Positions 1 to 6,003 of a DNA stretch of 6,329 nt are shown here, one piece after another. The stretch lies in the NCBI GenBank assembly GCA_947629225.1, contig CANRCY010000086.1:1-6329 (forward strand), in the 5' to 3' direction. The position numbers and the translations under genes are program-made. Positions within the stretch are counted from its first letter, which is position 1. Every line of letters starts with the position of its first letter. The notes beneath the pieces are model-generated. The model was not told where the DNA came from. It made no database searches and saw nothing but the letters and a program-made list of their open reading frames with translations. The stretch is from an uncultured Clostridia bacterium (GTDB taxonomy: Bacteria > Bacillota > Clostridia > Christensenellales > Borkfalkiaceae).

Positions 1-789
1 GTTGCCGCCGACACGGGATACCGATATACCGGGGTTAACGGCAGGTCTTACGCCCGAGTGGAAAAGCTCGGTCTCTAAGAATATCTGTCCGTCGGTTATG
101 GATATTACGTTAGTAGGTATATATGCCGACACGTCGCCCGCCTGCGTCTCTATTATCGGCAGTGCTGTCAGCGAGCCTCCGCCGTACTCGGCGTTTAGGT
201 TAGCGGCGCGCTCGAGCAGTCTTGAGTGAAGATAGAATACGTCGCCGGGGTACGCCTCACGTCCGGGCGGACGCTTAAGCAGCAATGAGAGTGCGCGGTA
301 GGCTACCGCATGCTTTGACAGGTCGTCGTATACGACCAGCACATCCTTGCCTTGCTCCATAAAATATTCACCCATAGCGCAGCCCGAATACGGCGCTATG
401 TATTGCAGCGGGGCAAGCTCGCTCGCCGAGGCGGAAACGACTATGGTATAATCCATAGCACCCTCGGTCTTTAGCTGCTCCACAACGTTTGCCACCGTGG
501 ACGCCTTTTGCCCGATAGCGACGTATATGCAAATAACGCCTGTCTTTTTCTGGTTTATTATCGTATCCACCGCTATGGCGGTCTTGCCCGTCTGGCGGTC
601 GCCGATTATCAGCTCACGCTGACCTCTGCCTATCGGTATCATAGAGTCTATCGCCTTTATACCCGTCTGCAACGGTACGCTGACAGGCTCTCTGGTGATA
701 ATACCGGGGGCTATCCTTTCTATCGGGCGGGTCTCGGTCGAGGTGACCGGCCCTTTTCCGTCGATAGGCTGTCCGAGGGCGTTTACTAC
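1..789 (-). CDS. atpA: ATP synthase F1 alpha subunit, internal fragment (truncated at both ends)
   Basis: Alpha subunit of the F1 sector of the proton- or sodium-translocating ATP synthase, which carries the non-catalytic nucleotide sites of the alpha3-beta3 hexamer at the inner membrane face. The minus strand reads without a stop through 263 codons. Diagnostic stretches are VVNALGQPIDGKGP, SMIPIGRGQRELIIGDR, the P-loop GDRQTGKT (580-603), YVAIGQKAS, ASASELAPLQYIAPYSGC, RPPGREAYPGDVFYLHSRLL and SLTALPIIETQAGD. It ends off-window in PGISVSRVGGN. By comparison with the roughly 500-residue family this covers about residues 100-375. The C-terminus continues beyond base 1, but the N-terminal ~100 residues should lie right of 789 and are absent: upstream of VVNALG the frame gives AQGVRAAHV instead of the family's GR-VVNALG. 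No atpH, atpG or atpD neighbour is visible. Isoleucine is ATA in 20 of 26 codons, unlike every other gene here. Identity is certain; membership of this genome is doubtful. Confidence 0.96.
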
Positions 790-792
790 TAC
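784..792. other. Junction between two truncated genes (probable assembly chimera or rearrangement breakpoint)
   Basis: Left of this point the minus strand encodes AtpA up to its conserved VVN. Right of it the plus strand encodes the C-terminal part of an unrelated protein. Both reading frames are open across the point, so the plus frame runs back antisense to atpA to an ATG at 508 and gives a spurious 252-codon ORF. AtpA homology stops at about 787-789. The short run of repeated TAC triplets (784-792) could belong to either side. No inverted repeats, target duplication or transposase sequence mark the join. Confidence 0.8.
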
Positions 793-1266
793 ATGAGCGG
801 CACGCACACCCTGCGCGAGGAGACGGAGGACGGCGAAACGGAGAAGAGCGAAACGCTCCAAATCCGCGCTTCCGTCACCGAAGACGATCGGCTGAACTAT
901 GTGGAACTTCTCCACGAGAACGAGACGGAAGAGGAGTGGGGCGAAGTCGAGCAAGAGGCGAAATACGTTTACACTACCTATTCCGCAGGGCGCAAAGTGG
1001 AGCAGACCGAGGTCGAATTCGAAACGGGGGTCGAACACGGGCAGACGGAGACGGAGTACGAGATCGTCTTCCAAAACGGCGCTTCCCGCAACGTCTATGA
1101 AGTGGAACGGGTGAATATCAACGGCAAAACGTACATCGAAGTAGAGTACACCATCGAGGGCAAGCGCGGCAAGTTCGTCATCTTGAAGAACGAAGACGGC
1201 ACCTATCAGTATAAGTTCACGTCCCGCGCCTCCGACGACAGGACCTTCCGCGACTACGACGATTAA
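790..1266 (+). CDS. Hypothetical acidic beta-strand-rich protein, 5'-truncated
   Basis: This is the C-terminal 158 codons of a protein I do not recognise, ending at TAA 1264-1266. It is very rich in Glu, Thr and Tyr, and alternates short hydrophobic/aromatic strands with charged turns (for example KYVYTTYSAGRKVEQTEVEF, TETEYEIVFQNG, GKTYIEVEYTIEGKRGKF, GTYQYKF). That pattern suggests an extended beta-sheet or surface/lipoprotein-type fold. Any signal peptide or lipobox would lie in the missing N-terminus. Met at 793 has no SD site and falls inside the first recognisable strand (YYYMSGTHTL), so it is unlikely to be the true start. All six Ile codons are ATC, matching the genes to the right and not the atpA piece to the left. 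No terminator separates it from the promoter that begins 27 bases later. Function unknown. Confidence 0.7.
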   Translation, partial: YMSGTHTLREETEDGETEKSETLQIRASVTEDDRLNYVELLHENETEEEWGEVEQEAKYVYTTYSAGRKVEQTEVEFETGVEHGQTETEYEIVFQNGASRNVYEVERVNINGKTYIEVEYTIEGKRGKFVILKNEDGTYQYKFTSRASDDRTFRDYDD

Positions 1267-1293
1267 ATTTCCCAAAAAAATTCGGAAAACCGC

Positions 1294-1322
1294 TTGACAG
1301 CAGATCGGAAACATGTTAAAAT
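1294..1322 (+). promoter_or_regulatory. Sigma-A promoter with extended -10 for the TetR-ABC cassette
   Basis: TTGACA (1294-1299), a 17-base spacer, then TAAAAT (1317-1322). A TG one base upstream of the -10 (1314-1315) makes it an extended -10. This is one substitution away from full consensus. Transcription would start near 1329, inside the palindrome described next, giving a leader of about 100 nt before the GTG start at 1429. Confidence 0.88.
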
Positions 1323-1351
1323 AACAATCGTTATATAACGGTTGTTATTTT
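1318..1351. promoter_or_regulatory. 34-bp palindromic operator, probable TetR autoregulatory site
   Basis: Two 17-base arms (1318-1334 and 1335-1351) are complementary at 16 of 17 positions; the only mismatch is 1328 with 1341. The core is CGTTATATAACG, flanked by AACAA and TTGTT. It overlaps most of the -10 box and the expected start site, so a bound dimer, or pair of dimers, would block RNA polymerase. TetR-family repressors commonly bind such palindromes upstream of their own genes. The TetR gene starts 78 bases downstream, so autoregulation of the whole cassette is the natural inference. Confidence 0.82.
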
Positions 1352-1366
1352 TTTGCGCAAAGAAAG

Positions 1367-1399
1367 CCGCCCGCCCCGCACGGTATGCAGGGCGGGCGG
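1367..1399 (+). promoter_or_regulatory. GC-only hairpin in the 5' leader of the TetR mRNA
   Basis: CCGCCCGCCC (1367-1376) is perfectly complementary to GGGCGGGCGG (1390-1399). Inside the 13-nt loop a further GCA/TGC pair can form (1378-1380 with 1386-1388). The hairpin lies between the start site and the SD, ending about 15 nt before the SD. No T-run follows, so it is not a simple intrinsic terminator. It may be an RNA stability or translation-control element, or a relic of a repeat. Confidence 0.6.
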
Positions 1400-1428
1400 A
1401 GAAGGGGAGACCGAGGAAGGGAGACAAG

Positions 1429-2007
1429 GTGCCGAGGACAAGCAAACTGACAAAAGAGGAAGCGCTCCGCGCGGCGGCGGAAGTTGTGCGGAAGGGGGGA
1501 GAGGGGGCGCTCAACGCGCGGTCGCTCGCGAAGGAGCTCGGCTGTTCCACCCAGCCCGTATATTCCCTCTTCCGCAATATGGAAGAACTGAAAGAGGCTC
1601 TTTATACCGAGGCGAAAAACGCCTACCGCCGCTTTATCGACGGCTATCTTGCGCGCGGCGGAAGGAGCCGCTACGAATCGTTCGGCATGGGCTATGTGAA
1701 GTTCGCGCAAGAGGAGCGGGGGCTCTTCCGCTTTTTGTTTTTGCGCGACCGCAAAGCCTCGGAGCCGCAGACGGAAGACCCGTTTTTGGACGACATCCTC
1801 GCCGAAATGACCGAACTCTACCGTATGACCGAAGAGCAGGCGCGCGCCTTTCACGGGGACATGACGGTGTATTCCTACGGTTTGGCGGCGCTCGTCAACA
1901 CGGGCAATTATACGCCTACCGACGGGGAGATCTCCGAGTGCTTCAAGCGGGAATTTTACGCCCTGTATGCCTATTATTTCCCCAACCGTCCCAAGTTTTG
2001 GGAGTAA
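1429..2007 (+). CDS. TetR/AcrR-family transcriptional regulator
   Basis: One-component repressor, 192 residues from a GTG start, the usual size for the family. The start was chosen because AGGAAGGGAG (1414-1423) sits 5 nt upstream. An in-frame TTG at 1342 would give 29 extra residues, but it lies inside the operator about 13 nt after the predicted start site and encodes an Arg/Lys/Ala-rich tail without family character. The N-terminal helix-turn-helix spans about residues 29-48 (NARSLAKELGCSTQPVYSLF), preceded by helix 1 (EALRAAAEVVRKGG) and followed by the KEALY helix 4. The C-terminal ligand-binding region (about 60-192) contains YESFGMGYVKFAQEERGLFR, resembling the WHG/TetR_C_33 class. It probably represses itself and the downstream membrane protein and ABC transporter through the 1318-1351 palindrome, with induction by a small ligand that cannot be predicted. 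It ends in tandem TAA stops. Family call firm; regulatory target inferred from position. Confidence 0.93.
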   Translation: MPRTSKLTKEEALRAAAEVVRKGGEGALNARSLAKELGCSTQPVYSLFRNMEELKEALYTEAKNAYRRFIDGYLARGGRSRYESFGMGYVKFAQEERGLFRFLFLRDRKASEPQTEDPFLDDILAEMTELYRMTEEQARAFHGDMTVYSYGLAALVNTGNYTPTDGEISECFKREFYALYAYYFPNRPKFWE

Positions 2008-2127
2008 TAACCCCTTGCTGTCCCCAATTTGTCATTTTGCCCCGCGCTTGGAGAATCGGAACAGCGGGCGGGGCGGAATGACGCGGGCGGGAACAGTGGA
2101 CGGAGAGAGAAACGATAAGGAGAAAAT

Positions 2128-2556
2128 ATGCAGAATTTCGGAATGAGTATGTTGTGGTTTTGGGTGTGTTATATTTCCGTAACATGCGTGGGTATGGCGC
2201 ACTGCGTGTTCAACATCAGGGTATTGCACATGAAGCCGATGGACGATCACTCGATGGGCGAGGGTTATGAGGCGACCAAGCCGTGGCATCCGCTGTATAA
2301 CATCGTGCTGTTTCCGCTCTTCGGTTGGCTCTACATGCGCGGGCTCGCCGCGCCGACTGCGGTCGAGGCGCTGATCACGGGCGCCGTATGGGCAGGCATC
2401 TGCATTGTGTTCGACCTCGTCTGCTGGGTTTTGATCCCGCACCCGTGGCGGCTCACATTTCGGCAGTTTTATATAGAATATCAACCCCATATCACGTTGA
2501 TTTATCTTATTATTTTTCTCTCGCCCCTTGTGGGTTACGGGTTTGCGATGCTATGA
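2128..2556 (+). CDS. Small polytopic membrane protein of unrecognised family, exporter-cassette member
   Basis: A 142-residue protein with four likely membrane segments at about residues 8-28, 55-73, 80-103 and 119-140. Conserved-looking polar motifs sit between them: KPMDDHSMGEGYEATKPWHP (about 36-55) after the first segment and PHPWRLTFRQFYIEYQP (104-120) before the last. The paired HP and PW residues and aromatic-rich loops look like a real family signature, but I cannot name the family. No signal peptide distinct from the first segment, and no enzymatic motif. The start is secure: AAGGAG (2117-2122) lies 5 nt before ATG. It lies 120 bases after the TetR gene with no convincing terminator or promoter between, and 59 bases before the ABC ATPase, so it is probably co-transcribed. 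It could be an accessory subunit, an immunity or sensor protein, or simply a co-regulated gene. Confidence 0.85.
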   Translation: MQNFGMSMLWFWVCYISVTCVGMAHCVFNIRVLHMKPMDDHSMGEGYEATKPWHPLYNIVLFPLFGWLYMRGLAAPTAVEALITGAVWAGICIVFDLVCWVLIPHPWRLTFRQFYIEYQPHITLIYLIIFLSPLVGYGFAML

Positions 2557-2592
2557 GGAGTGCAAAGCCGTAGGCGAAGCGGAGGAATCTCA
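2557..2592. repeat. Possible remnant of a modular intergenic repeat
   Basis: The bases after the membrane-protein stop (GGAGTGCAAAGCCGTAGGCG, then AAGCGGAGGAATCTC) have the look of the AAGCGGAGGAATCTC-type ends of dispersed palindromic repeats found between genes in gut Clostridia. Only one arm is present; no matching inverted arm follows before the ATPase gene. The family resemblance is from memory and cannot be confirmed from a single copy. Confidence 0.35.
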
Positions 2593-2615
2593 ACATCATA
2601 ACCGATCAAAAAACC

Positions 2616-3515
2616 ATGAATATCATCGAAATCGAACATTTGAAAAAGTATTACGGCGAAGTGAAGGCGGTGGACGACGTCTCTTTCTCCGTGGAGAAGG
2701 GGGAGTTTTTCGCCTTTCTCGGCGTGAACGGCGCGGGCAAGAGCACGACGATCTCCGTGCTCTGCGGACAGCAGTCCCGCACGGGCGGCTCGGTCAAGGT
2801 GGCGGGAAAGGACGTAGACGAAGCCCCCGCCGAAATCCGCAGAAAGATCGGGGTCGTCTTCCAGAACAGCGCGCTCGATAAATCCCTCTCCGTGCGCGAT
2901 AATTTGAAGTACCGCGCCGCGCTCTACGGCGTTACGGGAAGGGAATTCGAAGAAAAACTTCGGGAGCTCACCGCGCAGTTCGGCTTAAAGGACCTTCTGA
3001 AACGCCCCGTGGGCAAACTTTCGGGCGGGCAGAGGCGGCGGGCGGACATTGCCCGCGCGCTCGTCCACAGCCCCGAAATCCTCATTTTGGACGAGCCCAC
3101 GACGGGGCTCGACCCGCAGACCCGAAAGAGCGTTTGGGAAACCGTGAACGCCATCCGCAGAGTGCGGGGGGTGACCGTCTTCCTCACCACGCACTACATG
3201 GAAGAGGCGGCGGACGCCGACCGGGTCGTCATTTTGGACGGGGGAAAAATTCTCGCCAACGCCACGCCGCTCGAACTCAAAAACAACTACACGGGGGACT
3301 TTATCACCCTCTATGGGGCAAAGGAAGAGGACGTGCGCGCATTGGGTCTCTCTTACGAAAAAGTGGGGGAGGCGCTTCGGATTGCGGTCGCGGATACGGC
3401 GGCGGCGACCGAACTCATCGTAAAGTACCCGCGGCTCTTTACCGACTATGAAATTACCAAGGGCAAAATGGACGACGTTTTCCTCGCCGTCACGGGAAAG
3501 CGTGGAACGGAGTAG
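2616..3515 (+). CDS. ABC transporter ATP-binding protein (DrrA-like multidrug/ABC-2 export type)
   Basis: Cytoplasmic ATPase subunit that powers the ABC-2 permease encoded downstream. It has 299 residues, with the nucleotide-binding domain in about 1-225: Walker A GVNGAGKST (36-44), Q-loop Gln83, signature LSGGQ (135-139), Walker B ILILDE with catalytic Glu160, D-loop GLD (164-166) and H-loop His193 (TTHYMEEA). All ATPase residues are intact. The tail (about 226-299) is the short C-terminal domain seen in DrrA-like drug, antibiotic and bacteriocin exporters. The assigned ATG (2616) has no SD site. The nearest GGAGG (2581-2585) is 30 bases upstream, and between them only non-standard ATC (2595) or ATA (2598) codons are in frame. 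Homology begins right at MNIIEIEHLKKYYG, so the ATG is kept. All 16 Ile codons are ATC or ATT. Export substrate unknown. Confidence 0.95.
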   Translation: MNIIEIEHLKKYYGEVKAVDDVSFSVEKGEFFAFLGVNGAGKSTTISVLCGQQSRTGGSVKVAGKDVDEAPAEIRRKIGVVFQNSALDKSLSVRDNLKYRAALYGVTGREFEEKLRELTAQFGLKDLLKRPVGKLSGGQRRRADIARALVHSPEILILDEPTTGLDPQTRKSVWETVNAIRRVRGVTVFLTTHYMEEAADADRVVILDGGKILANATPLELKNNYTGDFITLYGAKEEDVRALGLSYEKVGEALRIAVADTAAATELIVKYPRLFTDYEITKGKMDDVFLAVTGKRGTE

Positions 3516-3521
3516 CGCCTT

Positions 3522-3706
3522 ACTTGCCCACCCCTTGAGGGGTGGGTGGCGAGCGAAGCGAGACGGAAGGGGTGTTTGCAATTGGGAAAGAACACCCCCT
3601 CAGTCTCGGCTGGCGCCTTGACAGCTCCCCCTCAAGGGGTAGCCAAGGAATAAGGAGCCCCCTTTCGGCACTGCGTGCCACTTTCCCCCGCTCCGCGGGG
3701 GACAGC
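3522..3706. repeat. Composite GC-rich intergenic repeat between the ABC ATPase and permease genes
   Basis: The 218-base gap between the two ABC genes is almost entirely made of adjoining inverted repeats. CCCACCCC/GGGGTGGG forms an 8-bp stem with a TTGA loop (3527-3546). GGGGTGTT (3569-3576) pairs with AACACCCC (3591-3598), enclosed by CGAGAC (3559-3564) and GTCTCG (3603-3608). CCTTG (3616-3620) pairs with CAAGG (3644-3648) around an inner CCCCT/AGGGG. GGCAC/GTGCC forms a stem with a TGC loop (3667-3679). CCCCCGC/GCGGGGG forms a stem with a TCC loop (3685-3701). Phrases such as CAGCTCCCCCTCAAGGGG and TTTCGGCACTGCGTGCC resemble dispersed modular repeats known in Clostridia genomes (inference from memory). 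There is no T-run, so read-through to the permease is expected. The permease frame is open through it, which invites a false 64-residue N-terminal extension. Confidence 0.78.
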
Positions 3707-3733
3707 AAAAAATACCGATCGACACACACATCT

Positions 3734-4630
3734 ATGAAAACATTATCTTATCTCATTGCAAGAAACTGTAAAGTGTATTTTCGCGACAAGGGGGTGTTCT
3801 TCACCTCGCTTTTGGCACCGCTCATCCTGCTCTTTCTCTTCGTGGCGTTTTTGGGGAACGTCTACCGCGACTCTATCCGCTCCGTGGCAGAGGGTATTCC
3901 GCTTTCGGACGCGCTCGTGGAGAGTATCGCCGCAGGGTGGCTCATCTCCTCTCTTTTAGCCGTCTGCACCGTGACGATCGCCTTCACCGCAAACATCATC
4001 ATGGTGCAGGACCGCGTCAACGGGCAAGCCGCCGACCTCTTCGTCACGCCCGTGCCGCGCTCCCTCGTCGCGCTCGGCTATTTTATCTCCACCTTTCTCG
4101 TGACGTCGATCGTCTGCTTCGTCGCACTCGGCGCGGGCTTCATTTACATCGGCGTTGCGGGGTGGAACCTCTCGGCGGCAGACATTCTTTTGACCGTTGC
4201 CGATACCCTGCTTTTGACGCTGTTCGGCACTGCGCTCTCTTCCGTCGTCTGCCATTTTCTCCGGTCGCAGGGCGCGGTGACGGGGGTACAGGCGACCGTC
4301 TCCGCGGCGTACGGATTCCTCTGCGGCGCGTATATCCCCATCGGAAATCTCGCAACGGGTCTCAAAAACGCCATTATGTTCCTGCCCGGGACGTACGGAA
4401 CGGGGCTCGTGCATGCCCACCTCATGGGCGGCGCGATTTCCGCGGTAGGGGAGGGACTGCCCCCCGAAGCCGCCGCGCAGATCGTAAAGGGCATGAAGGA
4501 CGGCTTCGACTGCAATCTCTATTTCTTCGGCGGAGCCGTTCCGCCTTGGACGTGCTATCTCGTGCTCGCCGCGGCGACCCTGCTCCTCATCGGGGTCTAC
4601 GTCGCCCTCTGCGCGCGGAGAAGAAGATAA
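3734..4630 (+). CDS. ABC-2 type transporter permease
   Basis: Membrane subunit partnering the upstream ATPase, 298 residues, with six likely transmembrane segments at about 21-41, 68-90, 112-137, 150-174, 182-203 and 274-294. That is the normal ABC-2 (DrrB/YadH-like) layout. Typical features are the amphipathic N-terminal helix with RNCKVYFRDKGVFFTSLLAP, the cytoplasmic loop MVQDRVNGQAADLFVTPVPR between segments 2 and 3, and the GAYIPIGNLATGLKNAIMFL motif after segment 5. A roughly 70-residue external loop precedes the last helix, and the protein ends in a positive ARRRR tail. ATG 3734 was chosen because homology-like sequence starts there and upstream in-frame codons are repeat DNA. No SD site precedes it (the leader is CGATCGACACACACATCT). 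It is the last gene of the cassette, closed by the terminator at 4641. With the ATPase it probably exports a drug, peptide or lipid-like compound. Confidence 0.93.
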   Translation: MKTLSYLIARNCKVYFRDKGVFFTSLLAPLILLFLFVAFLGNVYRDSIRSVAEGIPLSDALVESIAAGWLISSLLAVCTVTIAFTANIIMVQDRVNGQAADLFVTPVPRSLVALGYFISTFLVTSIVCFVALGAGFIYIGVAGWNLSAADILLTVADTLLLTLFGTALSSVVCHFLRSQGAVTGVQATVSAAYGFLCGAYIPIGNLATGLKNAIMFLPGTYGTGLVHAHLMGGAISAVGEGLPPEAAAQIVKGMKDGFDCNLYFFGGAVPPWTCYLVLAAATLLLIGVYVALCARRRR

Positions 4631-4640
4631 GAAGTTTCTA

Positions 4641-4684
4641 AAAATGCCGCCCCGCGCAAGATTGCGCGGGGCGGCATTTTTTTT
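4641..4684. terminator. Bidirectional intrinsic terminator between convergent genes
   Basis: A perfect 19-base inverted repeat (4641-4659 with 4662-4680) with a GC-rich core (GCCGCCCCGCGC) is followed by an eight-T run (4677-4684) on the plus strand. On the minus strand the matching U-run comes from the A-tract at 4640-4644. It ends the exporter cassette 10 bases after the permease stop and also serves the convergent peptidase gene, whose stop is at 4694-4696. Confidence 0.95.
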
Positions 4685-4693
4685 ATCCGAATT

Positions 4694-5977
4694 TTATTTT
4701 GTCAGCCGTTCGATGGCTTTTTCGTAAATGTCAAGCAACAGTTTTACCCGATCGAGGGTGATGTATTCGTCCGCCATGTGAATGACGGGAGGATCGCCTG
4801 CCATTTCGGGTCCGAAGCCGACGCCCTCTTTCAGAGCCCGCGCATAGGTCCCGCCGCCGATGGCGATGGGCTCCGCCCGTTTGCCCGTGCATTCCTCATA
4901 GGTTTTGAGAAGGGTCTGCACGAGCTCGCTGTTCTTGTCGTGGAACAGGGGCTCCTGAAAGTGCACCGTCTCGTATTTTACGCCGAATTTGGCGACGAGG
5001 GCGAGGACTTCCTCCACGGGGATCGTCGCGGGATAGCGGATATCGACGAGCACGAGCACCTGCCCTTTGCGGTACTTGATGACGTTGGGGGACATCGTAA
5101 GGCTGCCCGTTTCGTCGGAGAGCTTTGTAAGCCCGTAAACGTCGTTGAACACGCAGTCGAGGATCCGCGCGACAACGTCGCTCTTTGCCTCGAAGAATTT
5201 GAGAATGGGAAGAATGGCGTTTTGCCCGAGTTCGGGCGTGGAGCCGTGCGCGCTCTTGCCGTAGGAGAGGAGCTTTTTCCCCCGAAGCGTCAGCCCGAGC
5301 TCCCTCGCCTTGGATACGGAGAGGGCGCGGGGGGTCGCCTCGCAGTGGTCGCAGACCATGTTTGCCGTCTTTCCGCCTTCGAGATGAAGGAAGGGAGCAT
5401 GGGGGATGGGGAAGTGCAAGCGCAGGTGCAGAATGCCCTTTTCCGCGTAGATGACGGGGAAATCTGCGTCGGGAGAGAACCCTTTTTCGGGCATGTGCGC
5501 GACGCTCTTATAGTGCTCGATGCACGCCCAGCCGTTCTCTTCGTTGCAGCCGACGATGAGTTTGATCTTTTTGGAGGGGACGAAACCCTTGTCTTTGAGG
5601 GCTTTCAGCGCGTACAGGCAGCAGATCGCGGGACCCTTGTCGTCAACGGCGCCCCGTCCCCAGATGCGCCCGTCCTCGACGACGCCGCCGAAGGGGTCCT
5701 TCGTCCAGCCGTCGCCCGCGGGGACGACGTCGAGATGGCACAGAACGGCAAATTCTTCCTCCGCATCTCCAAAGAGGACTTCGCCCGCATAGTTGCCGTA
5801 GTTGCGGGTCTCGAACCCGAGGCTCTCGGCAAGGCTCAAAAAGTGATTGAGACAGTCTGCCGCGCCTTCCCCGAAGGGATATTTGGAGTGATATTTGAGG
5901 GAATATTTTGCGAGAGAAGAATCGAAGCGGATGCTCTCGCAAATGCTCTTGACCGCTTCGTCGAAATAATTGATCAT
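4694..5977 (-). CDS. pepV: M20A family metallopeptidase, PepV-type dipeptidase
   Basis: Cytoplasmic two-metal (normally zinc) peptidase that cleaves dipeptides with an unblocked N-terminus during peptide utilisation. Residues matching the PepV active site: HLDVVPAGDGW with metal ligand His81 and Asp83, Asp113 in DDKGP (bridging ligand), the NEENG pair Glu146-Glu147 (catalytic base and metal ligand), Asp170/Asp172 in FSPDADFP, His244 in HGSTP, and His400 in VIHMADEY (final metal ligand). GGGTYARAL (374-382) is also typical of the family. At 427 residues it is somewhat shorter than lactobacillar PepV (about 470), with no catalytic motif missing, so the shortening probably lies in the lid/insert region. 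The start is firm: AAGGAG (5991-5986) sits 8 nt before ATG, behind its own promoter. It is monocistronic and convergent with the ABC cassette, with no evident functional link. Narrow substrate preference is not predictable. Confidence 0.92.
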   Translation of the reverse strand: MINYFDEAVKSICESIRFDSSLAKYSLKYHSKYPFGEGAADCLNHFLSLAESLGFETRNYGNYAGEVLFGDAEEEFAVLCHLDVVPAGDGWTKDPFGGVVEDGRIWGRGAVDDKGPAICCLYALKALKDKGFVPSKKIKLIVGCNEENGWACIEHYKSVAHMPEKGFSPDADFPVIYAEKGILHLRLHFPIPHAPFLHLEGGKTANMVCDHCEATPRALSVSKARELGLTLRGKKLLSYGKSAHGSTPELGQNAILPILKFFEAKSDVVARILDCVFNDVYGLTKLSDETGSLTMSPNVIKYRKGQVLVLVDIRYPATIPVEEVLALVAKFGVKYETVHFQEPLFHDKNSELVQTLLKTYEECTGKRAEPIAIGGGTYARALKEGVGFGPEMAGDPPVIHMADEYITLDRVKLLLDIYEKAIERLTK

Positions 5978-6003
5978 AAAGGTCTCTCCTTGTGGGTAGG
6001 TTT

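Noticed and set aside
1342..1428. Upstream TTG start giving the TetR protein 29 extra residues
   Set aside because: The codon lies within the operator, about 13 nt after the predicted transcription start and without an SD, and the extension is low-complexity basic sequence. GTG 1429 has an excellent SD.
2040..2072. Possible hairpin between the TetR and membrane-protein genes (CCCCGCGCT with AGCGGGCGGGG)
   Set aside because: The arms need a bulge and no T-run follows, so it is not supported as a terminator.
1353..2081. Long plus-strand ORF in another frame over the TetR gene
   Set aside because: Arg/Gly-rich shadow typical of GC-rich coding DNA read out of frame, with no SD and no family features.
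2011..2127. Independent promoter for the membrane protein
   Set aside because: TTGCTG at about 2014 has no -10 box at a suitable distance; co-transcription from the 1294 promoter is simpler.
2985..3581. Minus-strand ORF antisense to the ABC ATPase
   Set aside because: It overlaps an intact, motif-complete ATPase and has shadow-type composition.
3542..3733. 64-residue N-terminal extension of the permease
   Set aside because: It is translated repeat DNA (palindromic, Arg/Ser/Gly-rich), whereas ABC-2 permeases begin near MKTLSYLIARN.
3937..4641. Plus-strand ORF overlapping the permease in another frame
   Set aside because: Arg/His-rich out-of-frame product; the real frame has six coherent membrane segments.
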